Part shown: positions 23,556-32,640 of the stretch, piece by piece
Numbering within the stretch: the first letter of the stretch is position 1
Layout of the letters: each line of letters opens with the position of its first letter
Assembly: GCA_018267095.1 (NCBI GenBank)
Contig: JAFDZC010000017.1
Coordinates: 62,001-126,000, forward strand
From: Bacteroidota bacterium
GTDB lineage: Bacteria > Bacteroidota > Bacteroidia > Flavobacteriales > Flavobacteriaceae
Length of the DNA stretch: 64,000 nt
Reading direction: 5' to 3'
Notes under the pieces: generated by a model
Told to the model about the DNA's origin: nothing
Databases searched by the model: none
The model's input: the letters and a program-made list of their open reading frames with translations, nothing else
Program-made: the position numbers and the translations under genes

Positions 23556-25934
23556 ATGAAAAAAATCTTTATCTTTTTAGTTAGCCTCTACACGGTGGTT
23601 TCATGGGCACAAACCGGTGTCATCAAAGGAAGAGTCACCGACAAACAATCAGAAGTTCCGTTGGCGGGGGTGGCGGTAGCCTTGGTGGGATTTGAGTCTT
23701 TATCGGCCGTGACCGATGACAACGGACAATACCAAATAGCCAACGTTCCGCTGGGCAGACAAACACTCAACGCCAGTTATTTGGGTTATATGTCGAGCAA
23801 TGTGCCCAACATTGACGTCAATGCCGGAAAAGAAGTCATCGTCAATCTTTCGCTTACAGAAAATTTTAATCAACTCAATGAAGTCGTGGTCAAGGCTGAG
23901 GTGAGCAAAGCCAAGGCCATCAACAAAATGGCAGCGGTTTCTACGCGACAATTCACGGTTGAAGAAGTGAACCGCTATGCCGGAGGACGCAGCGATGTGG
24001 CGCGTTTGGTCTCGAATTTTGCCGGTGTTTCGGCGGCCAATGACAGCCGCAACGATATTGTGGTTCGCGGGAATTCTCCGGCCGGTATGCTTTGGCGCAT
24101 TGAAGGCGTGCCGGTGCCCAGCCCGAACCACTTTGCTACCTTGGGCACTACGGGTAGTCCTGTATCAGCGCTCAACCCCAATTTATTGGCCAATTCAGAT
24201 TTTTTGACCTCGGCATTTCCGGCTGAATACGGCAACGCGATTAGCGGGGTTTTTGATTTGAATTTCAGAAAAGGAAACACCGAAAAATATGAATATCAAG
24301 TAGGAGCAGGCGCGTACCCGGGCGCCGAAGCCATGGCCGAAGGTCCGTTGGGCAAAAAAGGCGGATCATTTGTAGTGGCCGGCCGATACGGAATTGCCGG
24401 ATATTTGGGCGGAGCCGGCACAGGTGCTGCGATTCCGAATTACAACGACGTTTCGTTTAACGTAGATTTCGGCCAAAGCAGTTGGGGTACTTTTACGGTG
24501 TATGGCATCGGTGGATATTCTAACATTGAGTTTTTGGGCAAAGATGCAGATTCGGGTGATTTGTTTTCGTTTAAAGATGCCAATCAAAAAGTGCGTTCGA
24601 GTTTTGGGGTTTTGGGTTTGTCGCACAAATTGTTTTTCAATCAAAAAACCTTTGTCAAAACCAATGTATCGGTCTCGGGCAGCGGTAATCGATACGATGA
24701 AGAGCGTATCTATAACGTAGATATGCCCAATGAAGTAACGATTCCTTTTACGGCCAATAATAACACTGAGCGCCGCGCTACGGTAAGTAGTTACATCAAT
24801 TCAAAAATCAACCGAAAGCTTACTCTTAAAAGCGGTTTTTTGGTGGAGTATTTTGATATTGACTTTAGCCTCAAAGACCGCGATCGTCAACCCGATGCCA
24901 ATGGTGACGGCTATCCGGATCAGAACACCATCTACAATACGGTAGGCAATTACACGGTTTGGCAACCGTATGCGCAAACCCAATACCGGGTGACCGAACA
25001 ACTCACACTCAATGCCGGATTGCACGGTCAGTATTTTTCGATTTCAAAACAGTTGGTGCTTGAGCCGCGCACTTCGTTGAGTTATGCGCTCAATGCCAAA
25101 AGCAGTCTGAATTTGGGTTACGGAATCCACCACCAAAATGTACCGGCACCGATTTTGTTTCAGAATGAAAACATCAACGGTAATTTGGTGCAAACCAACC
25201 GAGATCTTGATTTGGTGCGAAGCCAGCACTTTGTGATGGGCTATGACCTCAAGCTCGCTGACAAATGGCGCATGAAGTTTGAAGCTTATTACCAACTTAT
25301 AGATAAAGCGGCGGTAGAGCGTTTTGCCAGCAGTTATTCATCGTTGACAGAAGGTGCTGATTTTGGCTATTCTACCGATAAAACATCGTTGGTGAGCAAA
25401 GGCAAAGGCCACAACCAAGGCATTGAGTTTACGCTGGAGAAGTTCTTCTCAAAAGGCTATCACGCTTTGTTGACGGCCTCGGTTTTTGAGAGTAAATACA
25501 AGGGTAGCGATGGTATTGAGCGCAATTCGCCTTTTAACAATCAATACGTCATCAATGCCCTCGGAGGTAAGGAATTTAAAATAGGCAAACGCAAAAAAAA
25601 TACTTTGTCGTTTGATGGCAAACTCACCACTTCGGGCGGTCGTTTTTATACACCGGTTGATTTGGCCGCATCGCAAGCAGCGGGTTATGAAATCAAGCAA
25701 AACAACTTGGCATACAGCCGTCAGTATGATGCGTATTTTAGATTGGATTTGCGTACCGGATTTAAGTTCAACAGCAGTAAAAAGAAGCAATCGCATTTGA
25801 TTTATCTGGAATTGCAGAATGTAACCGACAACGATAATATATTCATCAACCGATACAACCGCGTAACCAACCAAGTCAACCGCATTGATCAAATAGGTTT
25901 TTTCCCGGATTTTGGATATAAGTTTCAGTTTTAA
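23556..25934 (+). CDS. TonB-dependent outer-membrane receptor with carboxypeptidase-regulatory-like domain
   Basis: 792 residues. Signal peptide MKKIFIFLVSLYTVVSWAQ. Residues about 22-105 form the CarboxypepD_reg-like domain (VIKGRVTDKQSEVPLAGVAV, QYQIANVPLGRQTLNASYLGY) typical of Bacteroidota receptors. A plug domain follows (about 115-230: VARLVSNFAGVSAANDSRND, IVVRGNSPAGMLWRIEGVPV), then a 22-strand barrel ending in an aromatic C-terminus (FGYKFQF). It imports a large or scarce ligand using TonB energy. No SusD partner is present, so a polysaccharide is less likely than a metal complex or small molecule. It is probably co-transcribed with the membrane protein at 22773. Confidence 0.92.
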   Translation: MKKIFIFLVSLYTVVSWAQTGVIKGRVTDKQSEVPLAGVAVALVGFESLSAVTDDNGQYQIANVPLGRQTLNASYLGYMSSNVPNIDVNAGKEVIVNLSLTENFNQLNEVVVKAEVSKAKAINKMAAVSTRQFTVEEVNRYAGGRSDVARLVSNFAGVSAANDSRNDIVVRGNSPAGMLWRIEGVPVPSPNHFATLGTTGSPVSALNPNLLANSDFLTSAFPAEYGNAISGVFDLNFRKGNTEKYEYQVGAGAYPGAEAMAEGPLGKKGGSFVVAGRYGIAGYLGGAGTGAAIPNYNDVSFNVDFGQSSWGTFTVYGIGGYSNIEFLGKDADSGDLFSFKDANQKVRSSFGVLGLSHKLFFNQKTFVKTNVSVSGSGNRYDEERIYNVDMPNEVTIPFTANNNTERRATVSSYINSKINRKLTLKSGFLVEYFDIDFSLKDRDRQPDANGDGYPDQNTIYNTVGNYTVWQPYAQTQYRVTEQLTLNAGLHGQYFSISKQLVLEPRTSLSYALNAKSSLNLGYGIHHQNVPAPILFQNENINGNLVQTNRDLDLVRSQHFVMGYDLKLADKWRMKFEAYYQLIDKAAVERFASSYSSLTEGADFGYSTDKTSLVSKGKGHNQGIEFTLEKFFSKGYHALLTASVFESKYKGSDGIERNSPFNNQYVINALGGKEFKIGKRKKNTLSFDGKLTTSGGRFYTPVDLAASQAAGYEIKQNNLAYSRQYDAYFRLDLRTGFKFNSSKKKQSHLIYLELQNVTDNDNIFINRYNRVTNQVNRIDQIGFFPDFGYKFQF

Positions 25935-26032
25935 AACCAGCTTAACTTAGTGTTGATGATTTCTTTACAAGCTGATTTGTAACGATTTTGCTTCTTTTTT
26001 ACTGACTCGAAAAATCAAAAAAGACCAGAGTT

Positions 26033-26530
26033 ATGGAAATACAATGGATACAAATCAGTCCAAACGAGTATTCGTTTTGGGTAAATGGTCAAGAAAGAGG
26101 AACGCTGCAACTCAATCATTACCATCAAGCGGCAAGTATGTTTCTTTTTTCGGCGCAGCAAACCTATCAAATAAAAAGAGTAGGTTTTTGGAAAAGTAAA
26201 TTAGTCATCTTAAATGCTGCAGGTAAAGAGATTGTAAAAGTTGAACCCAAAAGTTGGTTTTCGAGCTCTTGGAACTTGCAACACCAAGCAGAAAGTTATG
26301 AAATCAAGATAGACAACTGTCCTTTGGTGGAGTTTTCAATCATCCGCAATCAAAAAAAATTAATCAGTTATGGTCTGAAACCACAAAAAGTGAAACTGAC
26401 ATTGGGCATTCAAGTATCAGCTGAAGTGCCTGAATTGTTTCACTTTTTGCTTTGGTTTTTGATGCGCCCCATTGTTATTGAGCACACTGGGCAAGAAGCC
26501 GCCTTTGTATTGCTTACCTCGGTCTTGTAG
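26033..26530 (+). CDS. Hypothetical soluble protein
   Basis: 165 residues, no signal peptide, predicted beta-rich (alternating short strands such as MEIQWIQISPNEYSFWVNGQ and AESYEIKIDNCPLVEFSIIR). The WNLQHQAESYEIK/NQKKLISYG pattern faintly recalls tubby C-terminal-like (LURP-one) scramblase-type folds, but this is weak. A hydrophobic C-terminal part (LFHFLLWFLMRPIVIE) could contact a membrane. It stands alone between the receptor and a convergent minus-strand gene. Function unknown. Confidence 0.6.
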   Translation: MEIQWIQISPNEYSFWVNGQERGTLQLNHYHQAASMFLFSAQQTYQIKRVGFWKSKLVILNAAGKEIVKVEPKSWFSSSWNLQHQAESYEIKIDNCPLVEFSIIRNQKKLISYGLKPQKVKLTLGIQVSAEVPELFHFLLWFLMRPIVIEHTGQEAAFVLLTSVL

Positions 26531-26672
26531 CCTCGGCTAAAAAATGATTGTTTTGTGATTCAGGGTGTAAAAACACAAATCGATTAAAGCTAGTTTGCGC
26601 ACTGGTATGGTTTGGACCATATAGCTGAAGTATTCTTAAAATGGTACAAGGTCTACACAAAACGGTTATTCG

Positions 26673-27242
26673 TCAATCTAATGAAAAAGTATAACCAATG
26701 GCAGCAGCGCCGCTGTATTGATGCACAGATTGATGAAATTGATACGTAAAAGCAAGGTCAAAGTTGTTGTGCTTGCCCAGCGCCAAACCTATTGAAAAAG
26801 GAATGTGACTCGTTACCCCTTTGCGCTCAACATTGGTAAACTCGGTATGGGTTTTAAAATTACCGATTGATATCCCCAAGCCCGTTTCTAAAAACGGAGC
26901 TACATACGGGATAGGCGCAAGAACCCGGACTTTTCCGCCCATAAAAAAAGCTTTGGTGGTTACTTCATAGCCCATCATATCTAAGTTTTTGGTTGGGTTA
27001 AAGCGATTGGTCGAAATGATGCCAACATAAGGCCGAATGCCCAACCATTTGTATACACCTACTACATATTCGGCTTGTGCAAACAAACCGCTTCCGCCGG
27101 CCTCAGAATCATCATCGGGTGAACTCAAGCCAAGCCCTAAAGTGGCATTGATAAATTTACCTTTTTTGGGTTGCGCCTGCAACTGTAGGGACGAAAAGAA
27201 CAATAGAACAACAAAAAGCAAAGGTTTTTTGAAATAGAACAT
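26673..27242 (-). CDS. Outer-membrane beta-barrel-like secreted protein
   Basis: 189 residues. Signal peptide MFYFKKPLLFVVLLFFSSLQ ending at QAQ. The mature part shows alternating strands with Gly/aromatic turns (NATLGLGLSSPDDDS, LGIRPYVGIISTNRFN, PFLETGLGISIGNFK, FDLAFTYQFHQSV) and ends GYTFSLD, as in small 8-stranded outer-membrane barrels. No specific function. It lies upstream of two type IX cargo genes in the same direction but is separated from them by about 100 bp. Confidence 0.7.
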   Translation of the reverse strand: MFYFKKPLLFVVLLFFSSLQLQAQPKKGKFINATLGLGLSSPDDDSEAGGSGLFAQAEYVVGVYKWLGIRPYVGIISTNRFNPTKNLDMMGYEVTTKAFFMGGKVRVLAPIPYVAPFLETGLGISIGNFKTHTEFTNVERKGVTSHIPFSIGLALGKHNNFDLAFTYQFHQSVHQYSGAAAIGYTFSLD

Positions 27243-27342
27243 GCTTGAATGAAATAAATAATTAGGCTGACAAATGTATATGAAGTCTTTAAAACAGAGT
27301 TGAAATTTTATTATGACGATTGATTTTTGAGTTTAAACTTGG

Positions 27343-28320
27343 TTACTCTTTGATTAGTTTTTGGCTTAAAACCCCTTTTTCAGTAGTGGCTTCAAGCAAA
27401 TAAACACCGCTTGATAAAGATTGTAGGTTGATCACTTTTTCGGGATTTTTTTGATCAAAGGTGATGCGTCCGGCTAGGTCGTAGAGTTTGATTTCAGTAA
27501 TATCATCGGCTGTTTCCAATTGTAAAAAATCGCGGGCGGGGTTGGGCGACAAGCTTATGTTTTGAGCCTTAAAAGTTTCATTGCCCAAAACACAAAGTGC
27601 TGCATCGTTAGTAAAGTGGACATTTACATTCGGGTGATAAATATTCCATGTACTGTAGGGCAATTGATTTTGTGTTGCAGCAGCCGGATTATCAACCTGA
27701 ATACAAACGGCTCCAACAATATAATCAGCAGGGTAGCCCCAACAGAAAAAGCATCCAATATTAAGTTGTATATTTTGAAGATTGTTGTTGTTATTCAAGT
27801 TGATTTTTCCAATTCCCATGGCATGGATGGTCTGAATATTTGGGTTTTGACTAAAATCAAGTTCGCCTATGGTATTAAATGGTATTAAATCGCCTCCAGT
27901 TCCGATGTCAATATATTCTAACAATGAATTATGTGAAACATCAATATAGCTGAGCATGTTGTCGGCACATTCAAAACGCTTTAAACCCATTAAACTGCTC
28001 AGATTGATTTGCTCGGCCATGGTGCTATGAACAATTAACTGTTGTAGATTGACGAACGCCTCCAATCCGGTCAAATCGTGAATCATCCCATCATAAATAT
28101 CATTGGCTGAATAAGGATAATTTGGCAATGACCCCTCACTGATCTCTAACGAAGTAACTGCTAAAGCATCTTGCGTGGCCATTTGCCCGTTGATGGTTTG
28201 GTCGGTATCAATGCCTAGTTCAATGAGTGCACGTTCAAAACGAGCATCGGGAATTAAAGTGGTTTGCGCCGAAGCGGCCACTGAAAAGAACAACAAAGCG
28301 CAGAGTAGTTTTTGAATCAT
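27343..28320 (-). CDS. Secreted leucine-rich-repeat-like protein with type IX sorting domain
   Basis: 325 residues. Signal peptide (LLCALLFFSVAASAQ). Residues about 50-190 look like irregular leucine-rich repeats (LTGLEAFVNLQQLIVHSTMA, SLMGLKRFECADNMLSYIDV, LNNNNNLQNIQLNIG). The last about 75 residues form a type A T9SS C-terminal sorting domain (LSPNPARDFLQLE, IKLYDLAGRI, SLSSGVYLLEATTEKG, LSQKLIKE). It is therefore exported through the type IX system and attached or released at the surface. The repeats suggest protein or glycan binding. It shares a 12-bp promoter element with the gene upstream. Confidence 0.85.
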   Translation of the reverse strand: MIQKLLCALLFFSVAASAQTTLIPDARFERALIELGIDTDQTINGQMATQDALAVTSLEISEGSLPNYPYSANDIYDGMIHDLTGLEAFVNLQQLIVHSTMAEQINLSSLMGLKRFECADNMLSYIDVSHNSLLEYIDIGTGGDLIPFNTIGELDFSQNPNIQTIHAMGIGKINLNNNNNLQNIQLNIGCFFCWGYPADYIVGAVCIQVDNPAAATQNQLPYSTWNIYHPNVNVHFTNDAALCVLGNETFKAQNISLSPNPARDFLQLETADDITEIKLYDLAGRITFDQKNPEKVINLQSLSSGVYLLEATTEKGVLSQKLIKE

Positions 28321-28354
28321 AAATAAGGGCTTTTAAGGTGAGTGAATTATTCTG

Positions 28355-28366
28355 AGTGATGCTAAG
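28355..28366 (-). promoter_or_regulatory. Shared promoter-like element upstream of the LRR-type T9SS gene
   Basis: On the minus strand the 12-mer CTTAGCATCACT, preceded by TAT, gives TATCTTAGCATCACT. It resembles a -7 element with TTAG instead of TTTG and lies 35 bp before the ATG. The same 12-mer lies 36 bp before the neighbouring T9SS gene (29808-29819). Confidence 0.45.
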
Positions 28367-28389
28367 ATACTCATTTTGAGTAGAAATAA

Positions 28390-29772
28390 TTATTTTTTGA
28401 CCACTTTGTAAACAGAAGTTTCTTGGTCGCTGCTTACTTGAACCAGATACACACCCGGTGCATAACTGCTTAAATCTACCGAGCATTCATGACCCGATGA
28501 GCTCATGGTTGTAGTAATTATTTTGCCCAAAAGGTCGCGTATTTCAACCTTGTTGATGTTTTGTCCGGTGATGTTCAATAAGCCTGAAGTGGGGTTCGGA
28601 CTGATTTGCACCTGCAACTCTTGCGCAAAGGCAGGGTTGGCTAAAATAGCGGTGCGCAACATGGCTCCGCCGCCCCAGCGAAAGATGCCACCTTCGGTAG
28701 GCGAGTTGCTAAACCCTCCGGCAAAACCTAAATCTTCATCGAGCATGGCAATCGAGCCGCCATCTACATAGTTGAGGTCTGGGTTGTTGTTGATGCTTAT
28801 CCATGTTTGACCACCGTCGATAGAATAAGAAGAACCTCTTTCGATATTGGCTTCAATATCTGATCCGATAGAAATGTAGGTGTTGGGCAAACCCGGTACA
28901 TCGGTTATATTATAATCTCTTAAAATACCGGACCAATTAACGATTTCCCATGTTTCACCACCATTTTCGGTGCTGAATAATTGAAAATCAGTTGATTGTA
29001 TCAACCCGTGGTTTTCATCGGTAAAGGCTAGGTCGGGTTTGTTGTTGTAATCACAAAAGCAGCATGGAGAATCTACCAGCGGAGATTGAAAAACCTCCCA
29101 GTTAACACCGCGGTCTCTTGATCTGAGAATGCGGCCATAAGTGGTAAAGGTCCAAATAGAGTTTCCTTTGACTCTAAAATTATTTTCGTTGCCGTATTCA
29201 TCATCCATCACCGGAACCAAGGCATTTGTCATGGGCACACGAGACCAATTGTTGCCACCATCAGAGGTAGTATAAATTTCAAAATACCCATCGGCTGGGT
29301 TACCCAAAGCGACTCCATCGTTGGCATCCCAAAAGTGCACAAAATTCGGATAAGAGTAAATTGGTGTTGAGAAGGCCGGAGCGGTTAGTTTTTGCCAAGT
29401 ATTTCCGCCATCGGTGGTTTGCCAGATACCACCCAAAACATTAGCATTCGTCGGATAAGCTGCTGCATAAGCAACCAGATCAGAAACTCCAGAAATATTG
29501 GCAATTATTAACTGATTTGAATTAGGGCCTAAATCAATTTCTTGCGTCGTCCAGCTGTTGCCGCCATTGGTAGTTTTAGCATAACGACGAATAGGCGTAC
29601 AACCGATATTGCCACAGGCCATATTGCACCAAGTTGTGGCGTTGTTGACAATTGAAATACTCTTAACTCCGGTGGGGGTGTAAGGCTGTGCCGTTGAAAA
29701 TTCGGTCCAAAAATCTTGTGACCAAACCGTGATGCTTGTAAAAAAACAAAGAAGCCCAATAATTTTTTTCAT
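28390..29772 (-). CDS. Secreted BNR/YCF48-like repeat protein with type IX sorting domain
   Basis: 460 residues. Signal peptide MKKIIGLLCFFTSITVWSQ. It has at least six Asp-box-like repeats of the form S/T-x-D/N-G-G-x-x-W: TTNGGNSWT, TTDGGNTWQ, TSDGGNNWS, RDRGVNWE, TENGGETWE, SIDGGQTWI. These make a seven- or eight-bladed propeller like those of photosystem II stability factor/sialidase-type proteins. A T9SS type A sorting domain closes it (ISPNPTSGLLNITGQ, VEIRDLLGKI, YAPGVYLVQVSS, SVYKVVKK). Expected on the cell surface; its target is unknown. It probably belongs to the same regulon as the following gene. Confidence 0.88.
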   Translation of the reverse strand: MKKIIGLLCFFTSITVWSQDFWTEFSTAQPYTPTGVKSISIVNNATTWCNMACGNIGCTPIRRYAKTTNGGNSWTTQEIDLGPNSNQLIIANISGVSDLVAYAAAYPTNANVLGGIWQTTDGGNTWQKLTAPAFSTPIYSYPNFVHFWDANDGVALGNPADGYFEIYTTSDGGNNWSRVPMTNALVPVMDDEYGNENNFRVKGNSIWTFTTYGRILRSRDRGVNWEVFQSPLVDSPCCFCDYNNKPDLAFTDENHGLIQSTDFQLFSTENGGETWEIVNWSGILRDYNITDVPGLPNTYISIGSDIEANIERGSSYSIDGGQTWISINNNPDLNYVDGGSIAMLDEDLGFAGGFSNSPTEGGIFRWGGGAMLRTAILANPAFAQELQVQISPNPTSGLLNITGQNINKVEIRDLLGKIITTTMSSSGHECSVDLSSYAPGVYLVQVSSDQETSVYKVVKK

Positions 29773-29807
29773 AGGATGATGCTGTACGTTGGATGTTTCG
29801 CTTGAAT

Positions 29808-29819
29808 AGTGATGCTAAG
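29808..29819 (-). promoter_or_regulatory. Shared promoter-like element upstream of the BNR-type T9SS gene
   Basis: On the minus strand this gives TAACTTAGCATCACT, containing the same 12-mer CTTAGCATCACT as 28355-28366 and at nearly the same distance (36 bp) from the start codon. Probably a duplicated promoter core. Confidence 0.45.
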
Positions 29820-29851
29820 TTATTCAATTTAAATCTTAATTCTCAAAATAG

Positions 29852-30151
29852 TTATACCCAAATGATTACCTCAAGGGTTTTTCCCAACACAATCGCTTCT
29901 TTTTTTCGGACTTCGGCTTTGAGTGGCAACAAATAGCTTTGGGCTTGGGTATCAAACCAAATAGCCGTTTCCCAATGGAATGTATTGATTTGTGCCGTGG
30001 CTTTTAATCGGCCCCAACCTTCTTCAAATTCTTTTAAATGTGTGCGGATTTCAGCTGATATTTCCTGAGGCAAAGTTACAAACCACCAACCGCCCGGGCC
30101 TTGATATTGCCAGGGAGGGGCGGTGAATTGATATTTTATTTTTCCGGTCAA
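29852..30151 (-). CDS. DUF1905-domain protein
   Basis: 99 residues matching the small DUF1905 beta-barrel-like fold: IKYQFTAPPWQYQGPGGWWF, VTLPQEISAEIRTHL, GWGRLKATAQI, YLLPLKAEVRKKE, LEVIIWV. Function is unknown; larger relatives carry this domain next to a YdeI-like domain. The only usable start is a TTG (30149-30151): there is an in-frame stop upstream and no internal Met. Separated by about 50 bp from the DUF2200 gene upstream in the same direction. Confidence 0.8.
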   Translation of the reverse strand: MTGKIKYQFTAPPWQYQGPGGWWFVTLPQEISAEIRTHLKEFEEGWGRLKATAQINTFHWETAIWFDTQAQSYLLPLKAEVRKKEAIVLGKTLEVIIWV

Positions 30152-30198
30152 TTGATTTAGAACAAAAGGTTTCTATTTAAACTTAAATTTCTATTGAG

Positions 30199-30546
30199 CT
30201 ATGCGCGCAAAATCTTTTCCATCGCCTTGCCCTTGGCCAACTCGTCAATGAGTTTGTCTAGATAGCGCACCTTTTGCACCAAGGTGTCGTCTATGGCTTC
30301 AACGCGATACCCACAAATAACACCCGTAATTTTATGGGCATTCGGATGTAACTTGGCCTCGGCAAAAAAAGTTTCAAAATCTGTTTTGCGCTCTATCTGT
30401 TGCTGCAATCCAATGGCGTTAAATCCGGTAAGCCAACAAATGATTTGATCTACTTCAGCTTGGGTTCTTCCTTTTTTCTGGGCTTTTTGCACATACAGCG
30501 GATATACGCTGGCAAAAATCATTTTATAAATTCTGGAGTGTGACAT
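30199..30546 (-). CDS. DUF2200-family protein
   Basis: 115 residues that fit the DUF2200 family along their whole length: [92 protein letters not shown]. Small, soluble, probably helical and related to YdhG/DUF1801-like stress proteins by general character only. No function known. It is the first gene before DUF1905 on the minus strand. Confidence 0.85.
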   Translation of the reverse strand: MSHSRIYKMIFASVYPLYVQKAQKKGRTQAEVDQIICWLTGFNAIGLQQQIERKTDFETFFAEAKLHPNAHKITGVICGYRVEAIDDTLVQKVRYLDKLIDELAKGKAMEKILRA

Positions 30547-30600
30547 TTTAAAAAAGATTTTGAGTGCTAAATATAGGGCTTTTGAGATTAAGAATTTGAG

Positions 30601-30817
30601 TGACTGAGTAGCTGAGCTACTGAGAAAAAGAGAATTTGAAAATGAGATAATTCGCTTAGTAGCATGTTTCAGCTAAACTTCCTAAACTTTTTTTCAGTTG
30701 TCAGGAATCAGTCGTCAGGAGTCGGTCGTCAGTCACTCAAATCTCACAACTAAACTTCTTAAACTTTTTAAACCTTCTTCAACTTCGCGCTGACTTTGAG
30801 GAACTTTGCGCTCCGAA
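30601..30817. repeat. Composite intergenic repeat, second copy
   Basis: The gap between the ClC and DUF2200 genes holds octamers TGACTGAG, TAGCTGAG, CTACTGAG (30601-30624), then AATTTGAAAATGAGATAATTC, the core TAGCATGTTTCAGCTAAACTTC, a GTCGGTCGTCAG-type 7-nt segment, the 9-nt periodic CTAAACTTC/TTAAACTTT array, and GCTGACTTTGAGGAACTTTG. The order matches 10537-10820. No gene or terminator hairpin is evident. Confidence 0.8.
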
Positions 30818-32602
30818 CTACTCAATAATCATCGCCTTTAGCTTCTCGCGATAAGCCTCGAGCGCGTTGGCCTTTGAAATGAATCCGTAGTATTTAGCAT
30901 TTTTAATCACCGGCAAATAGTTGACTTTGCTTTTCTCGAATTTATTCATCACAGCTTCCATGCTGTCGGTTGGATAAACCACATCAATGGCCGGTACCAT
31001 GACTTCAGAAATCGGGGTGTATTTGACTTTAAAATTGCTGAAGATAATCTCGCGCACATCGTTAAAATGTACTATACCCAAAAGCTCTTTGTCTTGATTC
31101 ACCACGCCAAATATCACTTGGTTGGAGTGTGAGATCAAATCCACCAATTGCACCAAATTGTCTTCGGGTGTCAAGGTTAAATAATCGGTCTGGATGATTT
31201 TTTCGGTGTCTAAGTTGGATAAAATATTCTTGTCTTTGTTGTTGGTAAACGCGTGGCCTTTGCGGGCGAGTTGTTTGACATCCATCGAATGACGTTCAAA
31301 TCTTCGCGACAAGGCATAACTAATCGAGGATACAATCATCAGCGGAATCATCAAATCATAACCTCCGGTAATCTCGGCAATCAAGAAGATGGCTGTGAGC
31401 GGCGCATGAAACAATCCGCTCAAAATACCCGCCATGCCTACCAGCGTAAAATTGCTTACCGGTAAATGGGTAAGTCCAAGCGTATTAAGTGTTTTGGCAT
31501 ATAAGAACCCGGCATACGAACCCAAGAACAACGAAGGCGCAAAGTTTCCGCCGTTTCCGCCGCTGCCCAAGGTAATTCCGGTGGCAAAGGCTTTAAACAA
31601 CATCGTACAACCCACAAAAATGAGCAAAACCCATGTGTTGTGTCGCCAATCGCTAAACAAAGTATTGTCTAATAATTGCCCCGGGTCGGCATCCGACAGC
31701 ATCCGAATGCTTTCGTATCCTTCGCCAAACAAAGTCGGAAACACAAAAATAATTACCGCTAATAATAATGAACCTAGCAAGGCTTTTTTGTAAACGCCCA
31801 ATTTGAGCCGAGTGAAAAAGTGCTCGGTTCTTTGAAAGTTTCGGGCGTAATACACCGAAATAAAGCCGGTAAATAAGCCCAACATGACATAGTTGAGCGT
31901 GTTTTTGTAATTAAAAGATTGCTCTTGGCTAAAGTTCAAAAGTACTGTATCGTCTAATATAATCGCCGATACCAAAGCGCCGGTGGCCGCCGAAATCATA
32001 ATCGGGGTAAAGGCCGAAATGCTTACATCAACCAGCAATACTTCAATAGCAAACAAAACGCCGGCAATGGGCGCGTTAAAAGCCGCGGCAATTCCGGCTG
32101 CAACGCCACAACCAATCAGCAACGTTCGGTCTTTATAACCCAATCCGTAGCGTTGCGCGTAGTTCGAACCAAAGGCAGCACCGGTAATGACAATCGGGCT
32201 TTCTAATCCGGCCGATCCGCCCAAACCCACCGTAAGCGAGCTCGTGACAATTTGCGCATACATTTGCTTTTTGGGAATAATGCCTGCTTTTTTGGCCACG
32301 GCATACAGAATCTGCGAGGTGCCTTTTTCGATGGTTCCGCCCAAAAGTTTGCGAATCACCAAAACGGTGAGTAAAATCCCGACAATCGGCAAGACCGAAT
32401 TGATGAAGCTGAGTTTGAGAATTCCGTTGACCGAAGTGGCAAACGAGTATACTTTGTGCGCAAACGATTTGAGTAGAATCACGGCAAAAGCTGCAGAGAT
32501 GCCTACCAAAACGCTCGATAAGAAGATGAACTGTTTGTTGGTGAGCTTGCTTTTGGCCCAACTGACAATGAGTTCGATTCTGCGGATGAAGTTGCGCAAC
32601 AT
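30818..32602 (-). CDS. ClC-family chloride channel/transporter with C-terminal CBS pair
   Basis: 594 residues. About 450 residues form the ClC membrane domain. Selectivity-filter motifs are visible: GLGGSAGLESPIVITGAAFG (the GxEGP-equivalent, with the gating Glu in LESP) and LGSGGNGGNFAPSLFLG (GxFxP). The N-terminal helix carries FIFLSSVLVGISAAFAVILL. Residues about 465-590 contain two CBS domains (IIQTDYLTLTPEDNLVQLVD and VMVPAIDVVYPTDSMEAVMN), which usually bind adenine nucleotides and tune gating. Chloride conduction or H+/Cl- exchange across the inner membrane is expected. The filter first motif lacks the usual GSGIP Ser-Gly-Ile; anion specificity may differ. Confidence 0.93.
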   Translation of the reverse strand: MLRNFIRRIELIVSWAKSKLTNKQFIFLSSVLVGISAAFAVILLKSFAHKVYSFATSVNGILKLSFINSVLPIVGILLTVLVIRKLLGGTIEKGTSQILYAVAKKAGIIPKKQMYAQIVTSSLTVGLGGSAGLESPIVITGAAFGSNYAQRYGLGYKDRTLLIGCGVAAGIAAAFNAPIAGVLFAIEVLLVDVSISAFTPIMISAATGALVSAIILDDTVLLNFSQEQSFNYKNTLNYVMLGLFTGFISVYYARNFQRTEHFFTRLKLGVYKKALLGSLLLAVIIFVFPTLFGEGYESIRMLSDADPGQLLDNTLFSDWRHNTWVLLIFVGCTMLFKAFATGITLGSGGNGGNFAPSLFLGSYAGFLYAKTLNTLGLTHLPVSNFTLVGMAGILSGLFHAPLTAIFLIAEITGGYDLMIPLMIVSSISYALSRRFERHSMDVKQLARKGHAFTNNKDKNILSNLDTEKIIQTDYLTLTPEDNLVQLVDLISHSNQVIFGVVNQDKELLGIVHFNDVREIIFSNFKVKYTPISEVMVPAIDVVYPTDSMEAVMNKFEKSKVNYLPVIKNAKYYGFISKANALEAYREKLKAMIIE

Positions 32603-32621
32603 TTTTATAAAAAATAAGCGT

Positions 32622-32629
32622 CAAAGATA
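32622..32629 (-). promoter_or_regulatory. -7 element of the ClC gene
   Basis: Reads TATCTTTG on the minus strand (TAnnTTTG), about 20 bp before the ATG at 32602, giving a leader of about 14 nt. It lies between the stop of the gamma-glutamyltransferase gene and the ClC start, so ClC has its own promoter. Confidence 0.55.
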
Positions 32630-32640
32630 AGGTTAATTCT

